Positions 12,201 to 22,300 of a stretch of 64,000 nt of DNA are shown in pieces. The position numbers and the translations under genes were made by a program. Source of the stretch: Bugulina stolonifera (lineage: Eukaryota > Bryozoa > Gymnolaemata > Cheilostomatida > Bugulidae); NCBI GenBank assembly GCA_935421135.1, contig OW285187.1:34846818-34910817 (forward strand), in the 5' to 3' direction. The number at the start of each line of letters is the position of its first letter. Positions within the stretch are counted from its first letter, which is position 1. The notes under the pieces were generated by a model. The model made no database searches. It was not told the origin of the DNA and saw nothing but the letters and a program-made list of their open reading frames with translations.

Positions 12201-12535
12201 CTAGCCCTTTAAAATATAGGTTGGAGGCAGCTCATGAAAGTTAGCAACCAGAATTCATCTGTAATCAATAACTTACCTCCTTGTTAATTTGGTGGGCTGG
12301 GAACCTAGGCTATAGTTTTATGCCAACTACACTACTATGATTATATGCACATTGATTTTGTACTTCAGGTACACGAGTACAAGCATATACAATATCAACA
12401 TCACACCGCAGAGAGTGTGGAGAGAGTACATTTAACCGACAATCCATTTCCTATAATAATACATATAATACTATAAATGTACTTACATTGTGCTGCCGCA
12501 AGGCTAACTATGACGAGTCCTAATAGGACTTTCAT
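1..12535 (-). CDS. Giant secreted collagen with novel N-terminal domain (12 exons seen, 3' end outside window)
   Basis: An extracellular structural protein. Exons in order: 12535-12487, 11832-11516, 10715-10493, 10069-9989, 9774-9541, 9272-7194, 6977-6465, 6336-5752, 5537-5169, 5010-3346, 3071-552 and 273-1. About 8,908 coding bases (2,969 residues) are visible and the frame is open at the left edge. Reading phase agrees at every junction and all introns are GT-AG. Domain order: signal peptide, a non-collagenous domain of about 200 residues, a short Cys/Tyr-rich linker, then Gly-X-Y from about residue 226 onward. The visible helix is far longer than the roughly 1,000-residue fibrillar type. 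No fibrillar C-propeptide or NC1 domain is visible, so the collagen class cannot be assigned. It is probably a spongin-like, FACIT-like or other invertebrate collagen; that is inference. The long antisense proline-rich frames over it are codon shadows. Confidence 0.93.
552..3071 (-). CDS. Collagen exon 11: 840-residue Gly-X-Y block with KGESG/GATG modules
   Basis: Exon of 2,520 bases, pure Gly-X-Y with no imperfection seen. About 12 copies of a module of the form KGESGxxGxxGATGxTG recur every few tens of residues. Lys-Gly-Glu triplets can stabilise the helix by inter-chain salt bridges; Thr-Gly triplets are known O-glycosylation sites in some invertebrate and bacterial collagens. One RGDV is present. 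Splice sites: acceptor TTTACAG, donor GTAGGT. Confidence 0.93.
3346..5010 (-). CDS. Collagen exon 10: 555-residue Gly-X-Y block
   Basis: Exon of 1,665 bases without interruption or stop. It is rich in GQDG, GRDG and GAPG. It contains RGDN, RGDS and RGDRGDN sites, and one copy of the [17 protein letters not shown] module that becomes frequent in the next exon, so it marks the change from the polar N-terminal half to the GATG-rich half. Confidence 0.93.
5169..5537 (-). CDS. Collagen exon 9: Gly-X-Y
   Basis: Exon of 369 bases (phase 1-1), pure Gly-X-Y. Most of its length aligns with exon 8, including the silent third positions in long stretches, and it ends in the same GLDGLPG. This is a tandem exon copy, with intron 8 carrying no obvious remnant of the duplication. 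Confidence 0.92.
5752..6336 (-). CDS. Collagen exon 8: Gly-X-Y
   Basis: Exon of 585 bases (phase 1-1), pure Gly-X-Y. It has two RGDS sites ([11 protein letters not shown] occurs twice) and one RGDQ. The last half is a near copy of exon 9 at the DNA level and ends in the same GLDGLPG sequence at the splice site. Confidence 0.92.
6465..6977 (-). CDS. Collagen exon 7: Gly-X-Y
   Basis: Exon of 513 bases (phase 1 in and out), pure Gly-X-Y. It carries the shared cassette [15 protein letters not shown] followed by [10 protein letters not shown] and a [10 protein letters not shown] block, homologous to parts of exons 6, 8 and 9. It is symmetric, so it can be duplicated or skipped without shifting frame. 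Confidence 0.92.
7194..9272 (-). CDS. Collagen exon 6: 693-residue Gly-X-Y block
   Basis: A single 2,079-base exon, unusually long for a collagen helix exon. The X and Y positions are dominated by Pro, Asp, Gln, Arg, Asn and Ala, with many GRDG, GQDG and GERG triplets. The only break in the repeat is an alanine codon at 7390-7392 in a glycine position (GRD-ATP-GQN). RGD occurs several times (DRGDQ, ARGDQ, SRGDR). The part at about 7600-7860 closely resembles the ends of exons 7-9. Confidence 0.93.
9541..9774 (-). CDS. Collagen exon 5: start of triple helix
   Basis: Exon of 234 bases. Gly-X-Y begins after NNM and continues unbroken to the donor. It contains [17 protein letters not shown], an RGDS integrin-type site within a charged block. 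The exon splits a glycine codon after its first G, as do all later exons of the gene. Confidence 0.92.
9989..10069 (-). CDS. Collagen exon 4: Cys/Tyr linker
   Basis: Exon of 81 bases coding an acidic, proline-rich linker with two cysteines and a Gly-Tyr run ([16 protein letters not shown]) just before the triple helix. Cysteines at the edge of a helix commonly lock the three chains by disulfides, and tyrosines can form dityrosine links. Both roles are inferred from position. Confidence 0.8.
10493..10715 (-). CDS. Collagen exon 3: second half of N-terminal domain
   Basis: Exon of 223 bases (phase 0 in, phase 1 out). It encodes [20 protein letters not shown], then [11 protein letters not shown], and ends in an acidic stretch before the linker. 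The 'IKRGQVLGF' and 'IPFTFDY' strands complete the domain begun in exon 2. Splitting one compact domain over two exons fits an old, stable module fused to the collagen helix. Confidence 0.85.
11516..11832 (-). CDS. Collagen exon 2: first half of N-terminal non-collagenous domain
   Basis: Exon of 317 bases, acceptor TTCTTTCAG, donor GTAAGT. It encodes about 106 residues beginning [16 protein letters not shown]. Alternating hydrophobic residues, with [10 protein letters not shown] in the middle and GTRTGVYT at the end, suggest a beta-sandwich. Two N-glycosylation sequons (NIT, NTS) fit an extracellular location. I do not recognise a named family. There is a general resemblance to jelly-roll modules in invertebrate secreted proteins with the pattern 'QIW ... 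GVY.V.V ... GxVLGF ... IPF', but that is recollection, not a search result. Confidence 0.85.
12487..12535 (-). CDS. Collagen exon 1: signal peptide
   Basis: The start ATG at 12535-12533 opens [16 protein letters not shown]: a lysine, a hydrophobic core and an Ala-Ala-Ala-Gln end typical of a cleavable secretion signal. The exon ends one base into a codon at a GTAAGT donor, in phase with exon 2. This is the only good start upstream of the N-terminal domain. Confidence 0.85.
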
Positions 12536-15500
12536 TTCTACCTTTTCTCTACAAGAATATAGAATATATTGTAGATTGTAGAATAAAGTATAGAATGTGG
12601 AAAATATTGTAGAGTTTAGAATATAGCGTATATTGTAGAGCGTAGAATATAGTGTACATGTATATTGTAGAATAAAGTCTCTCTCTCTCCTCTCTAGTGT
12701 TATGGTGTTGCTTCCCAATAATACCTATTAATAATCAACCATGACACTGCACCTATATTTTTGTTTTAACTATGCCACAAGTGTCCTCCCAAATAGCCGT
12801 TGCCATGGTAACAAGGAAAATTTATTCTGCTTTGATGCCATAATTTATCAAGCGTTGATGGCTAACTTCACTTCTATTGTTTATGAAATTTTAGAACAGA
12901 GAACTTTACAAATGAGTTCATTTCCAGAGAGATAACGACTAATTGCATGGAAACGATGAGCGGAACGTAATCTGCTAATAATCAGTTAATGACGGTTTGT
13001 TGCGCATGTAATAGTAATGTATAACGTCAACACTATCTTGTGTAATAGTTACACCACAGTTCTGTAGTTACCAGTCACCTTCCCTGTCCAGAGTGAAAAA
13101 CCCTTCTTATTCCAATGAAGTTATGGCTCGCACTGTATTACTTGGTTAAATGGTAAAGTGCCGTATTTGTTATATAGACTGGTATTGGTTAACAGAGATG
13201 TTAATCCAGCCATTACATCTGGTATACTATCTGGTACACTATCTGTGTTACTATCTGTATACAGATGTATGTTAAAGAGTATATAAGATATAACTATAAT
13301 CCAGAGGGAATCTGCTTAATGTATCTATAATAATAACGGATCATCTTAAGATTATCCTAACTCTAGTTAGTGAGGTAAAATTATTACCTTAACTCTAATA
13401 CCTCCATATACAATGTATGTACAGCAACTTGTCTTCAAGTTCACATCATACACTATACCTATTCCATACTACCAGTTACCCTACTAAACTTGAGATATTC
13501 ACATGTACATGAAAATACACACAGTCATAACTTACCTTTTATACCCTCTGTATATATATACAGTATATATATTGTATTAATCCAATGGTTAAGTTCGATA
13601 AATTCAGTTTACTACAAAAATAGACTCGCACTCTACTCTATTCCAAGGTCCAGCCTATGTTGTATATAGCGGCCGGCCGCTCTCCGAAATATATATATCT
13701 ACTTCGGGACAACAGCTCAAGGCTTACTTAATCCAGCTGCATCCCGTGATAAACTAAAAACTCTGAAACAGGGAGGAAGCATAAAAGGAGCTGATTACAA
13801 TCACCCTAATGCATCGCCATGGCAACGCTCTGCATATCTAACCAAGCCGTGCACCCAAGCATAGGAAATAACAAGGCAATGTCGTCAGTATCTGTGAATA
13901 GATGGTGACCATGCATTCCTTCTGGTCGCTAACCCAGCTCTGGGGTTAAACAATATTAGTCACATATAACCCCATAACCCCCCCCCCCCCAACCATGTCC
14001 CATAACCCAACCCCCCCCCACCATGTCCCAAAGGAGGTGGAGATCAATAACATGACACATAGATAGCTATACTTTGTACTACATGTACACGTATAACATG
14101 ATAACTATAGGTGTACGCTTGTATATGCACTGTGAGTATAGGCCTGGTTTATAACTGTTGATACCGTATGAATATTGTATGTGATAGCAATTCTGTATGC
14201 TAGGGAAGATCCCTTTGGACGACGCTGAAGAAAATTGAGTTTGAAGTTTTCACATGGGAATTCTAAGGCCATGATACTTAATACACACACAGGTATATAT
14301 TTTTATGAGGAGTCAGTAACTTGACTTACATGTATTACAAGCAGCATAGAATCATTCCTAGAAAATAAAAATACTTCATTGGTCTGCCGATACATTCTAT
14401 TTAGTTGAAATCTGTGAGAGGAATATTCTTTATGGCTTTATGTTGGAACAAAGGCTAGTGATAGATACCAGCATAAAATTCTACTGACCAATTTCGAGAC
14501 TAATTTCTAATATTACCCTGGAAATGCCCTTATCCTGGTGTTACACAAAAGTCAATATAAAAAAGCGCAGTTAAAAATAGCATCACTCAATTAAAACAGC
14601 CATTATTCAAATTTCCTGTAAACAATGCTCTGTGCCGCCGAGCACCCAGACGAAGCTGGGTATTAAAGTGGATTCGTTGTTTACACGGGAGCTCAGTTTC
14701 CTGGTACTGGTAGCACTTCCTGTCCTGCATATCAACAAAAAGTACTTATGGTGCTACATAACAATAACACTGGATGTTATAAACTGTATTGTTACAGTGA
14801 CTCATGATTGTTTTGCATGAGTTTTCACAATTTCATTAAGTACCATGTTTTTCAGGTTTCGAAAATGAATCCGCCAGAAAATATATTTTACCACAGGACA
14901 GCTTAACCTTTGGCAATAGCAAAGGGACCTTGATGCAGCGTTATAGGAAGGGAGAGTAAAAACACAAGTCCCCTTATGCTGATCTTCTAATAGAAAATAC
15001 CACAACATAATACAGGACTGAACATAGCAGCTATACCAACCTGACTTGGATGTTTATTCTAGATTGGGGTTACCACGGAATAGTCTGTGTAGGCTTGAGT
15101 GGTGAAGCATGCATGTAGAAGTGTTACACCTTACATGTACATTCCCTGATATGTATCTTACTGGACTGATGTCAGCATTCCACCAATTGGGGCAATCCAT
15201 CTGCCTTTCCGCCTATTCAGTCCTCCCTTCATCAAGTTTCTGCAGCCATTATAACAGCTGCTGCTGTGGTTATACCATTTTTTCTATGAACATGTCATAT
15301 CTAAAAAGGGAGAAATCCACTGGTGACAGATGAAAGATATGAACAACTTATACTGGTACATACACCCATAGGATATATACCATACCATCATTAATTCATA
15401 AACAATTCTGACAGGTTCACAAACCCTCATACCATGGATTTACAAAAAAGGACCAAATGATGTGTCAATGCATGCATGATTACTGGTGCTGTTTCTACCT

Positions 15501-17188
15501 GTTCCGCAGCTAATGGTCCGCTAAGGATGCTTCTCAAGGAGTTAGTTATGGCTGAAATACTGTCTTATAATTGCACCTTCGGTTCTAAAGAAATGTTGGC
15601 ATATCTTTATACATTGGTGGAAGGATTAGCTTAAGTAAGTACGTTTAGGTTCAGCTCATGTAGATTATAATAGATGGATTATCACTCTTCAGCCCATAAT
15701 CTCTGTAAATGGAAAGGTACCGCCTTGAACTACTCATAACCAGGTTAACCAGGGTCCAGAGGAGAGAGTGGGTGTAGGAGACACCTTATTCTTTATGGTT
15801 GGGGCAGTATATCTAATGTTATATCAGATACAGGATAGATGAAAGTAATTTGTCTAAGGCTTGGATGTACAAATGTATATATTCTCACCCTGCCCCAGTT
15901 TGGCATTGTGCTACTTGACTCCTTACAAAATTTATCTATCGGTTTTGGCAATAGTTGGGTGAGGGGGAGGGGTGGGCTTCCTTTACTTTGAAGACAAAAT
16001 TATATTGGTATGCATTCCTCTTGTAAAAAACAAATTACTTGCTTATAAAATTCTTCTGCGTCATTATTCAATCTTGGTCACACAATAAGAATGCATTTAA
16101 AATATTATTATGTCCACCCCCAGAAGTATGTGACCATTTACGAGTACATGCACCAGCCTACGCTAGCCTACGCTAAGACAGATCTAACTTCCGACTTTTT
16201 TTAGCCTCAGATCACTTTCCCTAGTCTGAGGTCGCTCTTCTTAGCCTCAGATCGCTCTTCTTAGCCTTAGGTTTTAGTTATTATTTAGATAATCGTGCAC
16301 ACAAGAATTCCCAATAATCTCAGACAGCATCGTTGGACTGTATACTAACATCAGATCCAAAGATCTTATCCACATGCAACATAAAATAACTATTCTTTTC
16401 CCAGACAAAGAACTAAAACTGACCCATATGATAATTATAATTATGTAAATAGACTAGATTCTCCAGATGTTATTATGCTTCATATAACTTTGATAAAATA
16501 TAAGAAAGAGTGAATGTTCAAATAAAAATCAAACGTGGTCTCCAAGTCTTCCAAAAGCAGTGAGTAGCTAGGTTTAGGTTGGTGATTGGCTGAAGAGCTT
16601 AGCTACAGAACCTGTAGACAATAATTTTCTCTAATCAATCATCAACACACAACATCAACGCACAACGTTTTGAATGGCCGGAACCCAGGCTAGGTTAATC
16701 TTAAAAGTTGTGCTATTATGATTTACCCACATGATTTTCAGTAATGAACAATTAGTGAAAGTACAATACTATTCAACCGACAGCTGCAGCTGCGGATACA
16801 AACATACCAAAGGTGTGCTGTGCATATACTTCCTGGAAAAACAGATGACACTCGAGTTACTAATGTTACCAATAACCATAACTTGTAGATATGCTGTATA
16901 ATATATTGTACTCAACTGAATGAACTTGCCAAATAGAAGTACAGTGGTACAGCAATGCCATCTGCTGGAAGATGCCAGGAACTCGTGTTCTACTCTTTTT
17001 CATCTCTATTATATAAATAACAAATGACATAAGAGTTTGCAATCAATACATTGGTGTAAGGCATCATGGAATAATTTATTTACAGCATTTATTTTATATA
17101 TCACTTCATAGACGTGTAATATGCTAATCAAATTCCAGGTAAAGTCTCTACCGCACCAAGGCTACAACACATTCACACTTACACGTAC
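12536..17188. other. Spacer without recognised gene
   Basis: I see no exon-like conserved protein here. The open frames are short and unlike known proteins. Untranslated exons or the promoter of the collagen gene could lie in the first kilobase. Poly-C runs near 13.98-14.03 kb and several TACATGTA palindromes are the only structure. A GGCCGGCC palindrome sits near 13,675. Confidence 0.5.
13978..14033. repeat. Short poly-C tandem duplication
   Basis: Two imperfect copies of a unit made of ATAACC, a run of 9-13 C, then ACCATGTCCC. Such C-tracts can vary in length and may be hard to sequence. Confidence 0.6.
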
Positions 17189-17655
17189 CTGAGTTAGTGT
17201 AGACAAATTGTAGACACTCCCTAAGACATCTGAAAGCTTCTCCTACATTTAGTTCTACATGACCTGCACTCAGCACCAATCTGTCTGCAATTAAACATCA
17301 AATAAAATGTTTGCAGTTCTTTCATGCAATAAAATATATAAATGCTTAAACTTTCTTACAGCGTATTGTATTCTAAGAAATTGGGGGACAAAACACATAA
17401 AGTTTACCACAAAAAATATGGGAAAAAGTACCAGTAAATATTTCACAACCAAATATGAACACTAATCACCTACTCACTATTTTTGGTTTCGGCCATCAAA
17501 AGGTGATTTGTCTGTTTAAAGGCAGTTAACAAACGCTTTAATCCTGTGAAATATAACATAAGTAAATTATTTTATGCAAACAGTCTATTACAGATATCAA
17601 GAATATAGATTGTATTATCTACCTTTGTAATACTTGTAGAGAATGCATATATAGG
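17189..17655 (-). CDS. Fragment of unidentified multi-exon gene (three small phase-1 exons)
   Basis: Three minus-strand segments have good splice sites on both sides and agree in phase: 17655-17623 (33 bases), 17543-17478 (66 bases, acceptor CACAG, donor GTGAGT) and 17284-17189 (96 bases, acceptor TTGCAG, donor GTACGT). All are phase 1-1. The joined peptide includes GLKRLLTAFKQTNHLLMAET and, after the next junction, AGHVELNVGEAFRCLRECLQ. It looks helical and protein-like, but I do not recognise the family. Another possible piece upstream at about 18325-18453 (NQWLYLITEQDEFATL) and a possible last exon near 16,840 could belong to it. It lies between RINT1 and the collagen, on the same strand as both. 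Confidence 0.4.
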
Positions 17656-19365
17656 CTACATCGTATTTTTACATAAGTCCAATGATGAAAATGATGAAAT
17701 AACATAATCAAATCAAATCAAAAAGTCAAATCAAATCGCTGATAGTACACATTTTTGCAAGATTTGCGGAGAATTTAAAATTTTAAATATGGACCATTCT
17801 CACTTTTACTCGCTTAAATATGTTCATTGTACATACACAACGAAGACTATGGCGCTATGGTGCTATTGATATATGCAAAGTATATGATAATGAATGTCTG
17901 CTATGTAACAGCTCATGGTGACATAAAACTCCTGTAGCACAACTTCAAACATACCTTGATGGAAAAGTAAGACTAGTAAGACCTTTGTATTATACAGTTA
18001 TTCCTTCAAGGTTATTTCACATATTGATGTGTAATGCATATTGGGCAGTTATGAACAGTACTATGGTAACCATATGCTAGGATATCATTTTCACAAAAAA
18101 TAGATCTAATAGCTAAGCGTGGGCTGCAGGGGCATGTCACCATGGTTGTTTGGTGCGGAGGACCTAGACTCAGTGAACCACAGGTATGGAGTGAGTCAGG
18201 GGTACAGTCACAAGTCAGATAGCACCGTATAAGTGTGCCATATATACGTCTAATATAATACAATACTACCACAGGTGTCATTGATGAAATACCAAAACAA
18301 GTGTATCCTTATTATCTCTTATTGTGTTGTAAGCTCTCTGGTAAGCTGGTACGAACTTCGACCAGAGGTTTAAGTGTTGCAAACTCATCCTGTTCTGTGA
18401 TCAAGTATAGCCACTGATTCATGCATAGTACAACCATGAGTGTTGACTACATAAGTCAGAGATGGGAGCAGTGATGCGAGAACAACTACCCAATTGAATC
18501 CAGTATTTAAATATAGAACAGTTATGACGGGCAATACACATCACACAGGAACTTATGAAATGCCCATTGATTCAACCAAATGTCGGCTTGCACCATTCCA
18601 CCAACCAATCGAATCATAAAAGACAACAGCATGCTTAGCATTTGAAACGATGAATCTAAATAAATTGAGATTCACTTCTGGTTAGAACCACCAAGTAGAC
18701 TAGAGGAAGGAACCAGAAAACCACAACATTGTTTTCCAATTGTAAATAATGCATAGATTGAAAATGCACTAGAAAATGCATGTATATGATTTTGGAGAAT
18801 CGATAGCTTATCGCTAATAATTTATTTTCTAAGAAATTGACTACATGTAAATTAAAAATAATACAACAAAGGTATATATGTCATAATATGTATCCAGCTG
18901 TTTACCTTAAGAGTAGAATAATAATATTAATTTCCACAATTAGTAAATATTAGGCTTGGTTATGATTTATTGCGTTTTAATTAATATTATGAATATTATG
19001 AATTTCCTTTAGCTTGTACTGCATTTAATGATTGAGAGGAAGGAGTTGGTAAATGTTCAAATTTATTCAGTTTTCACAATGTTAAAGCTACAAAGCATCT
19101 TGTTTAAATGTGATGCATGCCAGATGTACATTTACGTATCCAAATGTTATATAATAAAATCATATTAACATCAAATAACGTAAATTATATTATAATAAAA
19201 ATACCATTGACTGTTTAACCTCTAGTAAAGTTAAGCACCATGTAAAAGAGCTTCATACCTGAAGAGTCAAGCTACATAACTGGAGACAAGATGGGTGTAT
19301 GCCGCTATTATTTAAACCTATTACAATATACGTTTTATATGAAAATTAGTGTTATTGCGTTATTG

Positions 19366-22300
19366 TTAGTAGTTTCGTAGAAGGTCATTCCTTCTACTTA
19401 GTACGAGTTCCACCTCCTCAGGACTCAGTTTAAATATGCGCTGTTCTTGTATCGTAGCAATAGGATCCTGTAGAGTCTTGGAACTAAGGCTATGCAAAGA
19501 ATCTGCTAGTGTAGACTTGAGTAGTAGGGCATCTCCCAGCTGCATGGACAGAAGATAACACGATTCCTTCACCCTAAAAGTATAGACTCATACTTCTATT
19601 GTCTGTAAACACAGCTTGGTTTTATATTGGTAAGAAGTCAATTCACAAATTGTGATTTGTAACTGGATGTTTCGCAATCTATTTCACTTTTGAAAAATTG
19701 GGAGTTACAAAACAAGGTAGTTTCCGAATATAACTTACAATGTCACCAATTCATTTGACGAAATTTGCTAAATCTTGCAGAGGTTACATAAGTCAACAGT
19801 ATAATGTGTAGAGGGTAGGAGGGTACTGAACTATACTGAGGAGTTGGATAATATGATGTCTGCTGCAGTAACATGAGGCAGACGGAGTTATACTAAACAC
19901 ATTATTAGATAACAACTATTCCTGTAGCCATGGAGAAACACAAGTATTATACTTTTGGTTAACAATGGGTTAAATATCGCAGCTGCATGTCTCAGTAATA
20001 CCTAAATCTGCACAAAACAGAAGGACGCTTGGTTGATGAATATTGTGATTGGAATCTATTATAACAAATCACCATGGCAGTATAAGCTAGGGAGGAAAAT
20101 AACATATTATGATAATATCAAAACAATGACCACGCTATGTGCAGGTTGAATAGTAGAGCATGCCAACCACCAAGTGGAAATTATAATAGAGGGTCAAAAA
20201 CTTCATCCATCGAGACATCATGAATATTAATGACATGGAAAAGACAATGCATCTATAATATATTTAGTCGGTTGGGTTAGCCGCAGCGACCATATTCTAC
20301 AGCATCTTTCAGCTGTCAGAACTTGAGAGCCACAAACTTTCCCGGATTGAATGTTAGTCGATCCTCCAGAATCTCCACCTCAACTAAGCTTTTCAAACAA
20401 CAAAGTTCCCCCCCCCCACAATTCTCGTGGAGAGTTTTAAAAACCCAAATCTTTCAGAAGCGTTGATGTAGTTGTGATACATGGCAGTGAACTGTGATTG
20501 GTTAACTACATATATATAACCATAACCGAGAAATCTCTGGACCAAGCTCAGATGGCCAGCTGGATACTCTGGTAAGATATCCATGACATTGACAGAGAAG
20601 GAGGGTGATTGAATGCAGTACAGCACTCCAGTCTAAGGTGATATCACATTGAATAATGATATGGCATTGTTGCCAACACTTTGGCTACAGGAACGTGTCA
20701 TATTGGCACAGTACAATCACAAATGCAGAGTACTGCATACCCTCCCTCCACCTATAGACATTTATACTTGCATACAAACGCACTTGAAATGCAAGAATTA
20801 AAACTTCTCCAAGAAATTAAAAAGTCGATGTACAAAATAAATAGCGTTCACGGAATCGCCTGTATGACACACTGCGTCGTTGCTTCAAATGAATAAGAAA
20901 AAATTTGACATTTTAATCGGAATGATGATAACAATATTTAGTAGAGAGTTATCAGTGTTGTAAACCACAATGTGATGTAATCTATACGTGACTCACATCT
21001 TGAGGAAATTCTCTGGCTTGCTAGTATACTTTCCAACGATTGGAAAGAGATTTCTGGTCATATCAAACTTGAATTGTACGACACCTCCTTCGCTGAAATG
21101 ATTCTCAGTAATCACCTGTAACCAATGAGAGGGGTGAGGTAATACAGTGGTTTAGTATGCCATGGTGCACATGTATTTAGTACATACACTAGCTACTGTG
21201 GTGCATATGGTGGTCATGGAATATTGTACACCATAGTAATTAATATCGCATTACGATCCTATAATAGATATCTCCTTGGATCTGATGAGCTAATGATCCG
21301 TGCAAGTGGAAGAAGGGAGATTTCAATTAGATGTGGGTAGCGGATCCAAATCCATGTATACATGTAATCTCATTGGGCGTGATACAAATATATTAATGTC
21401 AGGAAATGGCCGATATATAAAGATACTAGATAGAGCTACTGGAGTATCTATACTAAATCAACTTTCTAATGAAATGCCTTATATGGTAGGATCAAAGCCA
21501 AGACGGAAAACACCCAACAAGTCTTTCTCCATCATCATAGGCCTACAATATACCAACACCACTCCAGCCTAACTCTACTCCACTCTTACCTACTTCAACA
21601 TTTCAATTCTAAACTGTCTTTGAAAGTAACTTCCTAAAATTTTCAGGTAGTGACAACTATAGCATACTTTCACTCTATGTGCTTATGTAGGATATCCCTA
21701 CAGGTCGTATAAATTACTTTAATTGCAGGTATAATATATGTATTGTGTGCAATGTTGTTGGTAGTAACACTTGAGACTAGAGGCTAGAACAGTCAGTGAG
21801 GCTAGCAGTCAGAGTACTGATAGGAAATTAACCCCATCTACAGTTGAATATACAAACAAAAGGAAGTGCTCTTTAACTAATGCATTTCATGGAAAATGAC
21901 AGAAAATGCATTATAGTTGGATAACAGGCATTGTTTGTATTATAGGGAAGACAACTCCCCCACATGAAACAGCGAGAAACGCAAATATTGGTAATAGGTT
22001 GGGTATTTTGAACATTGGTTGGCGAAACTAGTAATTTGTATGAAGTACTAGCACTTCACCAAAATAGGGCCGCCTGAAGAACATATTCTGATGACAGAGC
22101 ATTATGCCCATAATAGCATATTGTGATCGCTACGAATATTATACACAGATATGCCAGGAATACATATATTTATACCATATAGAAGAGGAGTCTGTCCAAC
22201 TCCTGGACTAACTGTTGCCAGAACCTGGTAAAGAGATGGTGATGAAGTCCTTCACACCCCAGAACTAAACTATTCTGCAGGTGAACCATGAAGTCACATG

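Noticed and set aside
18301..18315. GTATCCTTAT, resembling a U12-type splice donor on the plus strand
   Set aside because: No plus-strand gene lies there and no matching branch point or exon was seen.
20393..20626. Protein-like minus-strand frame (PEYPAGHLSLVQRFLGYGYI) in RINT1 intron 13
   Set aside because: Skipping it gives an exact in-phase RINT1 join that matches the family; no family similarity was recognised.
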